A stretch of 64,000 nucleotides of DNA from Methylotenera_A sp031417915. GTDB taxonomy: Bacteria; Pseudomonadota; Gammaproteobacteria; Burkholderiales; Methylophilaceae. Below are positions 33,475 through 41,707 of the stretch, in pieces. The DNA lies in assembly GCA_031417915.1 (NCBI GenBank), contig JANOWN010000051.1:1-64000 (forward strand), given 5' to 3'. The position numbers were made by a program, and so were the translations under genes. The notes under the pieces were generated by a model. The model worked only from the letters and a program-made list of their open reading frames with translations. It ran no database searches and was not told the DNA's origin. Each line of letters begins with the position of its first letter. Position 1 is the first letter of the stretch.

Positions 33475-34461
33475 TTAGCTTTTTAACTCTGTTATTTTAG
33501 AGTTAATAACAACCACAGTTATTAATAATAAAGCTGCGCCCATATTATGCCCTACTGCCAGCACAAGTGGAAGATGTAGCAGCAAATTCGCGATACCTAA
33601 AGCAATTTGCACCGCTAATAAACCAAGCATTATGTAGGCTGGTTTTTTCAATTGCGGCGCTTTTAGCAAACGTAACCCAAGCAAACCCAAGTAAATAAAG
33701 GTGATTAGCGCACCTATGCGGTGCGTCCATTGTATGGCGGTATAAGCAGCCAGCTGCAAGGTTTTGCCTGCAGCATCAACACCCAACTCGCGCACCAAGT
33801 GAAAAGCGCTAGAAAAATCCATCACAGGGAACCACACGCCATGACAAGTCGGAAAATCCGTACAAGCTAAGGCCGCGTAATTCGTACTAGTCCAACCTCC
33901 TAAAAAAATCTGCGCAAATAAAATCACCAACGCGCCACGCACCCAAAAACGTAAGCTTTCAGATTGCAAAACGCGTGTTGGTATTAAGCCCAAATGGCGG
34001 TGCGCTATCCAAGTCAATATCGCCAGTGTACTCATGCCGCCTATCAAATGCGCGGTAACGACGGCTGGCTTCAGCAACAAAGTCACTGTCCACATACCTA
34101 GCGCTGCCTGAAATGCAATTAAAACGACTAAAAATGTATGCAGCAACGGCGAAACTTTAATTGTTTGACGGTGATACCAAGCCATGACAAAAATCGCCAG
34201 CACCAGCAAGCCCAAAGTGCCGGCAAAATAGCGATGTATCATTTCTTTCCAGGCTTTATGGTGCTCCACGGGCGAATCAGGATAAACCGTCTGCGCGTGT
34301 TGCAGCGCGCTCTCACTTTGCGGTACGGTAAGCGTACCATAACAACCAGGCCAATCTGGGCAGCCCAAGCCGGCATCGGATAAGCGCACATAAGCGCCCA
34401 ACACCACCACACACAGGGTAAGAATAGTCGCAATGAATACCAGTTTATTAAACGCGCGCAT
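33475..34461 (-). CDS. ctaA: Haem A synthase (COX15/CtaA family)
   Basis: 328 aa, eight membrane spans. Oxidises haem O to haem A for the aa3-type oxidase. Hallmarks: LSDAGLGCPDWPGCYG (about 28-43), EMIHRYFAGTLGLLVL with a haem-ligand His, ALACTDFPTCHG and QWTHRIGALITF. The paired Cys loops are present. It lies between the Sco-like gene and ctaB, with 15-24 nt gaps. Confidence 0.97.
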   Translation of the reverse strand: MRAFNKLVFIATILTLCVVVLGAYVRLSDAGLGCPDWPGCYGTLTVPQSESALQHAQTVYPDSPVEHHKAWKEMIHRYFAGTLGLLVLAIFVMAWYHRQTIKVSPLLHTFLVVLIAFQAALGMWTVTLLLKPAVVTAHLIGGMSTLAILTWIAHRHLGLIPTRVLQSESLRFWVRGALVILFAQIFLGGWTSTNYAALACTDFPTCHGVWFPVMDFSSAFHLVRELGVDAAGKTLQLAAYTAIQWTHRIGALITFIYLGLLGLRLLKAPQLKKPAYIMLGLLAVQIALGIANLLLHLPLVLAVGHNMGAALLLITVVVINSKITELKS

Positions 34462-34476
34462 TTTTCTGAATACTCC

Positions 34477-35085
34477 CTAACCAGCCCATGAGTTTTTAAG
34501 CAAGCGTTTTAAATCACTAAACAGGCCTTTTGCGTCTAAATTCGCTGGGTAACTCATCATCAAATTTCCTAATGGATCAACCAGATAAATAGTGCCGCCA
34601 GCCGCATTAAATGCACTAGCAAGTTTTGCCGTTTCAGCATCTGTGCCGCCCAATATCAGCAAATCAGGATACTGTTTTTGCAAAGCATTAAAAGCCTCGC
34701 TATTTAACTCAGCTGGTACCAATAATAAGCGCTGTACACGCTTAATATCTTTGTTTAGTGATGTGTGTACTTGCTTAAGCAAATGCACTTGCGCTTGGCA
34801 TGGCGTGGCGCAGCCTGTGGAATCCATCATGACCACGCTCCATTTTTTAAGCCATTGCTCGCGCTTAAATGCTTTACCTTGCATGTCATGTAAAACGGGG
34901 AAGGTCAATGCCTGCGGCGGCTGAATCAAATTGCCATAACTATGCCCGCTAGGTTTTAAATTCAATAAATGCAAGGTCGCCGCCACAGTAAATGGCAACA
35001 CGAAGATAACGGCCAAAATCAGCAGAATTTTTCTGCCACTGGTTTTGTTTGGGGGCGTTTGCGCCTGATTGATTTCTGACATCAT
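34477..35085 (-). CDS. Sco-like membrane-anchored thioredoxin-fold protein
   Basis: 202 aa. An N-terminal membrane anchor (about 18-40) and a periplasmic thioredoxin-like domain with CATPC (in STGCATPCQAQ), the CxxxC copper-binding spacing of Sco proteins. The distal His expected of Sco is not obvious, so copper binding is uncertain. The location within cytochrome oxidase assembly genes supports a role in CuA insertion or cysteine redox control. The start ATG follows the surf1 stop directly. Confidence 0.78.
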   Translation of the reverse strand: MMSEINQAQTPPNKTSGRKILLILAVIFVLPFTVAATLHLLNLKPSGHSYGNLIQPPQALTFPVLHDMQGKAFKREQWLKKWSVVMMDSTGCATPCQAQVHLLKQVHTSLNKDIKRVQRLLLVPAELNSEAFNALQKQYPDLLILGGTDAETAKLASAFNAAGGTIYLVDPLGNLMMSYPANLDAKGLFSDLKRLLKNSWAG

Positions 35086-35829
35086 TTAAGTCCTTACTTT
35101 CTTCACATTCAATACAATATAAATCACTAGCAAGGTCAGCGCGAAGCCAAACCACTGATAGGCGTATCCTAAATGCATGTTGACACGCTCACCTGGCGGC
35201 GGCCAATTTCTAACGAAACCACCCACGTTTTTTTCATCTAGCCGCACCAAATAAGGCTCTGCTTCAAATGGCACCGATTTAATATAGCGCTTTAAGTCCA
35301 AATTCTGCCAAATGGGCTGCCACTTTTCATCCACTGGCGGGGGCGCTTCCAGCGTAAAAAAATTTGCAGCAGGTATGTTAATATCACCTATAATTTCTTG
35401 CCTGCCCTGCGGGGCAATAACCACGGGCACCTGCTGTTGTAAGCCTTTTTGTGCTGCTGCTTTCGGAATCCAGCCACGATTCACTAATACAAAATGACTA
35501 CTGCCTTCCACCTGCATTGGCGTCAGCACGTGGTAACCAGCCACGGTATTTTCTACCTGATTATCCAACAGTACTTGATAACGCGTGTCGTAAACACCGG
35601 CAAGTTTTACGCGCCGATAACGCCAACTTTCCAAGTCCGTTATTTTACCAGCTAATAAGTTATCTGTAAGCGCAACTGGCGGCTCGATAAGACGCGCATT
35701 TAGCTGTGTTTGCAGTGCCTGTTTTTGCGCGGCCCTATCAAATTGCCAAAGCCCAGCCTTGATGCAAAGCGCCATCACTGCTAACGTTGCCAGCGTCATC
35801 CACCAATTTGGGCGAAACGTATATTTCAT
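35086..35829 (-). CDS. SURF1 family cytochrome oxidase assembly protein
   Basis: 247 aa with two membrane spans, at about 10-28 and near the C-terminus (about 220-242), enclosing a periplasmic domain, the SURF1 layout. Conserved pieces: GLWQFDRAAQKQAL, RYRRVKLAGVYD, VLVNRGWIPKA and HLGYAYQWFGFALTLLVIY. SURF1 helps deliver haem A to the oxidase. The gene abuts the Sco-like gene. Confidence 0.93.
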   Translation of the reverse strand: MKYTFRPNWWMTLATLAVMALCIKAGLWQFDRAAQKQALQTQLNARLIEPPVALTDNLLAGKITDLESWRYRRVKLAGVYDTRYQVLLDNQVENTVAGYHVLTPMQVEGSSHFVLVNRGWIPKAAAQKGLQQQVPVVIAPQGRQEIIGDINIPAANFFTLEAPPPVDEKWQPIWQNLDLKRYIKSVPFEAEPYLVRLDEKNVGGFVRNWPPPGERVNMHLGYAYQWFGFALTLLVIYIVLNVKKVRT

Positions 35830-35900
35830 TGCAATCCTGCTAGATTAGCCGCATAATTGGCTGATTAATCGTACTCAAAGTTACCGAAATAAGGCACATC

Positions 35901-36107
35901 ATGCTCGTAAAAATTCTCATTATTATCGTTCTGCTACTCATCGCCGGCAGCTTGTTTTCTGCGCTGTATTATTTAATGAAAGGTGATACTAGCGAACGCA
36001 CAGTCAAGGCGCTCACTTGGCGCATCTCCTTATCAATCGGATTGTTTCTACTGATTATGCTGGCATTTTTTACTGGCGTTATCGGCCCGCCAAATCCGCA
36101 TCCTTAA
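35901..36107 (+). CDS. Twin transmembrane protein (DUF2909 family)
   Basis: 68 aa with two hydrophobic helices (about 3-26 and 43-63) joined by a basic loop, YYLMKGDTSERTVKALTWRIS. Small proteins of this type sit in opposite orientation between ctaG/coxC and surf1 in many betaproteobacterial cox clusters. The function is unknown; a role in oxidase assembly is inferred from position. Confidence 0.83.
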   Translation: MLVKILIIIVLLLIAGSLFSALYYLMKGDTSERTVKALTWRISLSIGLFLLIMLAFFTGVIGPPNPHP

Positions 36108-36162
36108 ATTTTACTGCTCTGAACTTCACTTCCCTCGCGCGTGCACATTTATTGTCAAAATA

Positions 36163-36201
36163 GATGCTCTGCAGCCCAATATCCATGCGGCTTACAGGCT
36201 G
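36163..36201. repeat. Dispersed palindromic repeat, copy 8 (intergenic)
   Basis: GATGCTCTGCAGCCC, centre AATATCCATG, CGGCTTACAGGCTG. It lies between the convergent DUF2909 and ctaG genes, where it could help end both transcripts. Confidence 0.82.
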
Positions 36202-36235
36202 ATTGTTTTGGAAAAAAATAAACTGCTGACTTAAA

Positions 36236-36841
36236 TTAATTTACTTTTGTTGCGGCTTTTTCTAGTTGGATCAGCGCAGCCTTATCCACGCTCGACACAC
36301 CATTAAAAAATGCATAATTCAAAGTCACTGTATTCACATCTGCTGGCAAATCTGGCTTTACATAAAACATTACTGGCATTTTCTTACTTTCGCCAGATTT
36401 CAAAGTTTGCTGTTTAAAACAAAAACACTCAATTTTTTTAAAATATAAGGCTGTCAACTCTGGCGTCACACTTGGCACAGCCACGCCCATCTCGCTAGCT
36501 GCGCCATTATTTTTTGCCATATAACTGGTCAAAGTAATTTCACCAGGATGTACGCGCAAGCTGGTATCTGAGGGATGAAAACTCCAGCCCAAGCCTGGCA
36601 TGGTATTGCCGGTGAAAATTACGGTTACCCAGCGTGTTTTATCAATCTTCAGGTTTTTGTCAGATGCCGTCATCGTGCTATCGGCACGACCATTTAGACC
36701 GAACTTTTTACACATCACATCATAAAGCGGGGCAAGGGCAAAACTAAATATCAATCCTGAAAGCACAATCAGACTTAGCTTCCAGGCCAGTTGTTTATTT
36801 TTGCTGTTGTTTGTTGCCAGCGTATTCTCGTCTATGTCCAT
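36236..36841 (-). CDS. ctaG: Cytochrome c oxidase assembly protein CtaG (Cox11 family)
   Basis: 201 aa. One membrane anchor (about 20-40), then a periplasmic Ig-like copper-binding domain with the conserved ECFCFKQQTL (about 140-149; CFCF copper site) and MPVMFYVKPDLP. Cox11 delivers copper to CuB of subunit I. It follows coxC, DUF2244 and a small membrane ORF on the same strand. Confidence 0.95.
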   Translation of the reverse strand: MDIDENTLATNNSKNKQLAWKLSLIVLSGLIFSFALAPLYDVMCKKFGLNGRADSTMTASDKNLKIDKTRWVTVIFTGNTMPGLGWSFHPSDTSLRVHPGEITLTSYMAKNNGAASEMGVAVPSVTPELTALYFKKIECFCFKQQTLKSGESKKMPVMFYVKPDLPADVNTVTLNYAFFNGVSSVDKAALIQLEKAATKVN

Positions 36842-36871
36842 GAAAGCTTAAACAAAACCTTAAATAAAATC

Positions 36872-36988
36872 TTAATTAAAATAAATCGCCGCAGCGTAAA
36901 AAATAATTGCAAAAATGCCGATAGCCCAACCGACCAATAAATTTTTACGCCGCTGCTTTTGTTGCTCCAAATTTGGATCTTGTTCCAT
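36872..36988 (-). CDS. Small single-span protein of the cox cluster (38 aa)
   Basis: Short ATG-TAA frame: a charged N-terminus (MEQDPNLEQQKQRRKN) followed by one hydrophobic helix (LLVGWAIGIFAIIFYAAAIY). GAAAAA-type purine-rich sequence precedes the ATG. Tiny single-span proteins with an RRKN-type start commonly sit just before ctaG in betaproteobacteria as oxidase small assembly proteins. It ends 30 nt before ctaG. Confidence 0.7.
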   Translation of the reverse strand: MEQDPNLEQQKQRRKNLLVGWAIGIFAIIFYAAAIYFN

Positions 36989-36999
36989 TTTTCTCTTTC

Positions 37000-37473
37000 T
37001 TAATACTTAAAAAAAGTACCGATTCTTTTTTGCAATTGCTCAGCTAAAATTTCGCGCTGTTTTCGGGTTAAATAACGACCGATTTCAATTTCTTTACCAT
37101 GTGAGAGCAAGCCCAGACGCAGATCGCCATTGTGCGACTCATGACACACCACCTTTGCCCAGTATGGGTTAAGTTGATATTGGCTCACATATTGACCAGT
37201 GCAACGTTCTATAAGCAGGCTGTCGCCATCTATGCTGATACGCTCGAAATCGCTCTCATGATTATTGACATAATAAAAAGCATAGCCAAGCGCGAAAATC
37301 TCCAAGCCTACAAAAGGTAACACCAACCACGCACCAATAAGACTAAAACCAATCGCAATACAGCAAGGAATTACCGTTAGCAGCAAAATCACTTTAACCT
37401 TGCCGTGAGCGCTTAAGGAGCAGCTTGGTTTAAATGTTACGCTGTAAGCGTTACCCTCTGTTGGTGACATCAT
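37000..37473 (-). CDS. DUF2244 domain-containing membrane protein
   Basis: 157 aa. Two adjacent membrane spans (about 30-68) after a short N-terminal beta segment (NAYSVTFKPSCSLSAHGK), then a soluble domain (ISIDGDSLLIERC ... RYLTRKQREILAEQLQKRIG). This matches DUF2244, often coded beside cytochrome oxidase genes; function unknown. It sits between coxC and the ctaG operon end, 11 nt before the small ORF. Confidence 0.82.
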   Translation of the reverse strand: MMSPTEGNAYSVTFKPSCSLSAHGKVKVILLLTVIPCCIAIGFSLIGAWLVLPFVGLEIFALGYAFYYVNNHESDFERISIDGDSLLIERCTGQYVSQYQLNPYWAKVVCHESHNGDLRLGLLSHGKEIEIGRYLTRKQREILAEQLQKRIGTFFKY

Positions 37474-37570
37474 TCCTCCACCTAGAATTTAGAAGTCTTG
37501 GAAATTATGATTGTTTCTGTACAAATTAATTCTCTAAAATTAGATTTAATTTTAGACACAACATAAAAAT

Positions 37571-37600
37571 AAACGCCACAAGGAAAACCTTGCGGCGTTT
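37571..37600 (-). terminator. Terminator after coxC
   Basis: AAACGCCACAAGG pairs with CCTTGCGGCGTTT (one mismatch) over AAAA. It lies 19 bp past the coxC stop. The A/T flanks allow use in the coxC direction. Confidence 0.8.
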
Positions 37601-37618
37601 AATAAGCCTAAACTAAAA

Positions 37619-38467
37619 CTATAGCCAGTACACGAATATAAACAGAAATAACCAAACAACGTCCACAAAGTGCCAATACCAAGCCACCGCTTCAAATCCA
37701 AAATGATCATGCGAGTTAAAATGTCCCTTTAGTACGCGGAACAAAATAATTGTCAACATAATCGCACCCATTGTTACATGCAAGCCATGAAAGCCAGTAA
37801 GCATATAAAAAGTCGCGCCGTAAATGCCAGTTTTAATAGTAAAGCCAGCTTCTGCGTATTCATGTGCCTGTAAGAACAGGAACAATACACCCAGCGCAAT
37901 GGTTAAAATTAAGCCAATAGTGAGCTGTTTACGATTGTCTTTCATCAAGCCCCAGTGCGCCCAAGTCAACGTTGCGCCTGAAGTTAACAATAACAAAGTA
38001 TTAATTGCTGGCAATCCCCATGCACCCATTGGTGTGAAGGCTTCTTTAAGGCCAGGACCACCAGAAGGCCAAAGCGCTTGGAAACCTGGCCATAAAGCAT
38101 GCGCGCCTGTCAAGCCATGCGCATCAGCTAACCAATGCAAAGACACATTACGCGTGTAGAACAAAGCGCCGAAGAAGCCAAAGAAGAACATGACTTCAGA
38201 GAATATGAACCAGCCCATACCCCAGCGGAAAGATTTATCTACTTGTTTGTTATAAAACTTGCTGACACTTTCGCCAATCACTTCTGCAAACCAACCATAC
38301 AGTAAGTACGCTAAGCACAAGCCGCCAGCTATCATTAGCGGCTTGCCCATGGCTATCTTGTTCAGCACCATGGTAAATCCACCAGCCAACAGGAACAAGG
38401 ATATTGACGCTATTAGCGGCCAAAAGGATGGGCCTGGTAGGTAATAATTTTTTGTGTTCTGACTCAT
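37619..38467 (-). CDS. coxC: Cytochrome c oxidase subunit III
   Basis: 282 aa with seven membrane spans. Family hallmarks: SFWPLIASISLFLLAGGF, RWGMGWFIFSEVMFFFGFFGALFY (Glu near 90), YMLTGFHGLHVTMGAIML and the C-terminal WYWHFVDVVWLFLFIFVYWL. Subunit III stabilises the aa3-type oxidase. It lies 33 nt downstream of coxA and is followed by a strong hairpin. Confidence 0.97.
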   Translation of the reverse strand: MSQNTKNYYLPGPSFWPLIASISLFLLAGGFTMVLNKIAMGKPLMIAGGLCLAYLLYGWFAEVIGESVSKFYNKQVDKSFRWGMGWFIFSEVMFFFGFFGALFYTRNVSLHWLADAHGLTGAHALWPGFQALWPSGGPGLKEAFTPMGAWGLPAINTLLLLTSGATLTWAHWGLMKDNRKQLTIGLILTIALGVLFLFLQAHEYAEAGFTIKTGIYGATFYMLTGFHGLHVTMGAIMLTIILFRVLKGHFNSHDHFGFEAVAWYWHFVDVVWLFLFIFVYWL

Positions 38468-38500
38468 ATTTGCTCCCTAAATATTTTCTATATCAGTTGC

Positions 38501-40093
38501 TTACTTTACTGTTGGTGGTGTTTCAAAAGTATGGAATGGCGCTGGTGATGGCACTGTCCACTCAAGACCATGTGCGCCTTCCCAAACTTGATCGGTTGCT
38601 TTTGCGCCACCTTTTATACATTTAATTACTACATACAAGAACAATAATTGGCTTAGACCTAGCGCAAATGCACCTAATGAAGAAATCATATTGAACTCAG
38701 CAAATTGTTGTGAGTAATCAGGAATACGACGTGGCATGCCTGCTAAACCCGTAAAGTGCATTGGGAAGAAGGTTACATTAAACGCAATTGTCGTCAACCA
38801 GAAATGCCATTTACCCAATTTCTCGTCGTACATGTGGCCAGTCCATTTAGGCATCCAGTAATAAACGCCACCCATAATCGCCATAGCCGCGCCAGAGAAC
38901 AATACGTAGTGGAAATGCGCTACAACGTAATAGGTATCTTGCAATTGAATATCTACAGGCAATATAGCGAGCACTAGGCCACTAAATCCACCGATCGTGA
39001 ACAAAAACACTACCGCAACCGCAAACAACATCGGCGTTTCAAAGGTCAGCGAGCCTTTCCACATGGTAGCTAACCAGTTAAATACTTTTACGCCTGTTGG
39101 CACAGAAATCAACATGGTGCTGTACATAAAGAACAACTGACCTGCCACTGGCATGCCTGTAGTAAACATGTGGTGCGCCCAAACTACAAATGACAGCACA
39201 GCAATGGCCGCAGTGGCATACACCATAGACGCATAACCAAATAATGGTTTACGAGAAAAGGTTGGGATAATGGTAGAAAGGATGCCGAAAGCTGGCAAAA
39301 TCATAATATAGACTTCAGGGTGGCCAAAGAACCAAAATACGTGTTGAAACAGCACTGGATCGCCGCCGCCTGCTGCATTAAAGAAGTGCGTACCGAAGTG
39401 ACGATCAGTAATCAACATGGTCAGCGCTCCTGCCAACACTGGCATTGCAGCAATCAATAAGTAAGCAGTAATCAACCAAGTCCAAACAAACATTGGCATT
39501 TTCATCAATGTCATGCCAGGCGCACGCATGTTAAAAATCGTAGTAATGATATTGATTGAACCAACAATTGAAGATACGCCCAAAATATGCAGTGCGAAAA
39601 TACTCATATCCATTGACATACCACCTTGAACTGATAGTGGCGGATACATCGTCCAACCGCCTGCAACAGCGCCACCAGGTACGAAAATTGAAGCAATCAA
39701 CAGTAGCGCCGCAGGAATTAATAACCAAAAACTCATGTTGTTGAGTCGCGGGAACGCCATATCTGGCGCGCCTATCATTAACGGCACTTGCCAGTTAGCA
39801 AAGCCCACAAACGCTGGCATAATTGCGCCGAAAATCATAATCAAGCCATGCAAAGTCGTTAGCTGATTAAACGTTTCTGGCTGCACGAACTGTAAGCCTG
39901 GCTGAAATAATTCAGCGCGAATGCCCATCGCCATTGCACCTGCAAACAGGAACATGGTGAAAGCGAACCATAAATACATGGTGCCAATATCTTTATGGTT
40001 GGTCGATTTTACCCAACGCATAAGCCCAGTAGGATGCCCATGGCTATCGTGCGCATGGTCGTCGTGATGTGTTGCTGTTGTCGTACTCATCAA
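38501..40093 (-). CDS. coxA: Cytochrome c oxidase subunit I (aa3-type)
   Basis: 530 aa, twelve membrane spans; the catalytic subunit with haem a and the haem a3-CuB centre. Conserved: LTTLHGLIMIFGAIMP (haem a His), WFFGHPEVYIMILPAFG (CuB His and cross-linked Tyr region; Glu of the D pathway), SFVVWAHHMFTTGM (CuB His pair) and VVAHFHYVLFSG (haem a3 and haem a His). An N-terminal His-rich stretch (THHDDHAHDSHGH) is present. It lies between coxB and coxC. Confidence 0.98.
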   Translation of the reverse strand: MMSTTTATHHDDHAHDSHGHPTGLMRWVKSTNHKDIGTMYLWFAFTMFLFAGAMAMGIRAELFQPGLQFVQPETFNQLTTLHGLIMIFGAIMPAFVGFANWQVPLMIGAPDMAFPRLNNMSFWLLIPAALLLIASIFVPGGAVAGGWTMYPPLSVQGGMSMDMSIFALHILGVSSIVGSINIITTIFNMRAPGMTLMKMPMFVWTWLITAYLLIAAMPVLAGALTMLITDRHFGTHFFNAAGGGDPVLFQHVFWFFGHPEVYIMILPAFGILSTIIPTFSRKPLFGYASMVYATAAIAVLSFVVWAHHMFTTGMPVAGQLFFMYSTMLISVPTGVKVFNWLATMWKGSLTFETPMLFAVAVVFLFTIGGFSGLVLAILPVDIQLQDTYYVVAHFHYVLFSGAAMAIMGGVYYWMPKWTGHMYDEKLGKWHFWLTTIAFNVTFFPMHFTGLAGMPRRIPDYSQQFAEFNMISSLGAFALGLSQLLFLYVVIKCIKGGAKATDQVWEGAHGLEWTVPSPAPFHTFETPPTVK

Positions 40094-40144
40094 TTTCTCC
40101 TAAAAACTACCGCTATTTTTGTCTAAATAATTAAATTCTAAAAG

Positions 40145-41296
40145 TTATCGCGCTGCTTTGATTTGTGCTGGCTGAACTACCGGATCAACTGTAGCAGCAT
40201 TGCCTAGCGCTTGGCGCGTATACGTAATGACAGATGCAATTTCTACGTCATTCAGCAGAGCCTTCCAAGCTGGCATAACATTTTTACCATTAAGCAAACG
40301 ATCAATATGGCTATCGGGCATATACTTACCATCTGGGCCAAATATGGCACCTAGCGCAATCTTACTACCAGTAATTGCTGGGAACGCGGGCGGTAAACCA
40401 GCACCACTTGCTTGGTGACATACTGCACAGTTTTTCTCGTAAACAGTTTTACCATTCGCAACCAAATCGTCTTTAGTCCATTCTTTATCTGCACCCGCAT
40501 TTGCAGTAGCAGCAGCAGCTTTTTTAGAGTCTATCCACTCGTTGTATTTATCTTCCGCCACCACTTCAACCACAATAGGCATATAACCATGCGCTTTGCC
40601 GCACAATTCAGCGCATTGGCCGCGATAAGTACCTTCTTTATCTGCTCTAAACCATACTTCTTTAATAAAGCCAGGAATCGCATCTTGTTTCACGCCAAAT
40701 TCTGGAACCCACCAAGCGTGTATCACGTCTGAAGCGGTTAGTACCACGCGTACTTTTTTGCCAACAGGCACTACCATTGGATTATCAACTTCCAACAAGT
40801 AATTTTCACTTTTTTCGGCTTTACCATGAATTTGGTCGTCTGAAGTGGCGAGCGTACTGATGAATTTCACATCTTTATCAATATAATCGTATTCCCATTT
40901 CCACTGATGACCAGTTACTTTCACCGTCATATCGGCGGCGGTGGTGTCTTTCATGGCAAAAATAGTTTTAGTGGCTGGAACAGCCATCGCAATTAGGATA
41001 AGCGCAGGAATAATAGTCCAAATAATTTCAAGTGTATGATGCTCATGAAACTGAACCGCTTTATGGCCAACTGATTTACGATGCTTGTAAATGGAGTAAA
41101 ACATAATCCCGAATACCAACACGAAAATTGCCAAACACACATACATAATTAACATGTGCAAATTGTAAATCTGACCGGCAATTTCAGTGACTGGCGCTTT
41201 CAGGTTAAGTTGGTAAGCTGCTTGAGCGCTGCCAGCAACCAACGACATCATTGTAGCCAGAACCGTACTTGGAAAGAAAATAGCTTTCTTATTCAT
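40145..41296 (-). CDS. coxB: Cytochrome c oxidase subunit II with fused cytochrome c domain
   Basis: 383 aa. A signal peptide (to about 26, SAQA), two membrane spans, the cupredoxin domain with the CuA site (CAELCGKAHGYM, preceded by HAWWVPEFGVKQD), a linker, and a C-terminal class I cytochrome c domain with CAVCH (near residue 293) and a probable Met ligand in KNVMPAW. The fusion is the caa3 type. It opens the cox operon, with about 275 bp of gene-free DNA upstream that should hold its promoter. Confidence 0.97.
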   Translation of the reverse strand: MNKKAIFFPSTVLATMMSLVAGSAQAAYQLNLKAPVTEIAGQIYNLHMLIMYVCLAIFVLVFGIMFYSIYKHRKSVGHKAVQFHEHHTLEIIWTIIPALILIAMAVPATKTIFAMKDTTAADMTVKVTGHQWKWEYDYIDKDVKFISTLATSDDQIHGKAEKSENYLLEVDNPMVVPVGKKVRVVLTASDVIHAWWVPEFGVKQDAIPGFIKEVWFRADKEGTYRGQCAELCGKAHGYMPIVVEVVAEDKYNEWIDSKKAAAATANAGADKEWTKDDLVANGKTVYEKNCAVCHQASGAGLPPAFPAITGSKIALGAIFGPDGKYMPDSHIDRLLNGKNVMPAWKALLNDVEIASVITYTRQALGNAATVDPVVQPAQIKAAR

Positions 41297-41570
41297 AACT
41301 AAATCTACCTTAATGTGAATAATTAATAATTCTATAACCCCTGTTACTTAACCCAATTGCAAGGCCAGCTCAGGCGCTATTGTTAACTTTTAGTGCTTAT
41401 ATAAACTTGTTGCGCACTTTATTACTGCCACTCTGCTAAACATGCGCCATTTTGGCGCATTTAAAAAACAATGAGAAAGTAGCATAAAATATTATTTGTC
41501 TCAAGCAAATAGTTACATTTTTGTAACATTTTTTTAATACTGCTTAAATATTTGTGCATCTTTAAATTTT
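41297..41570. other. Gene-free stretch between coxB and tRNA-Leu
   Basis: AT-rich region upstream of coxB. The only clear structure is a perfect hairpin, ATGCGCC-ATTTT-GGCGCAT (41442-41460), without a strong T-run after it; it may end the tRNA-Leu transcript or lie in the coxB leader. I see no ORF here. Confidence 0.5.
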
Positions 41571-41657
41571 TGGTGCCGGGAGGGGGAATCGAACCCCCAC
41601 GTTGTCGCCAACGCGGGATTTTGAGTCCCGTGCGTCTACCAATTCCGCCATCCCGGC
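41571..41657 (-). tRNA. tRNA-Leu (anticodon CAA)
   Basis: Class II tRNA on the minus strand: acceptor GCCGGGA / TCCCGGC, D-arm TGGCGGAATTGGTAGACGC, anticodon loop CTCAAAA (CAA), a long variable arm (GTTGGCGACAAC), T-arm GGGGGTTCGATTCCC, discriminator A and encoded CCA. Confidence 0.96.
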
Positions 41658-41707
41658 TTGAGGTATAATTACAACGAAGGCACACATTATAACAAGCAAA
41701 AGGTATT

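Noticed and set aside
41442..41460. ATGCGCC hairpin as a confident terminator
   Set aside because: The stem is perfect, but no T-run follows in either direction, so it is recorded only as a structure within the gene-free stretch.
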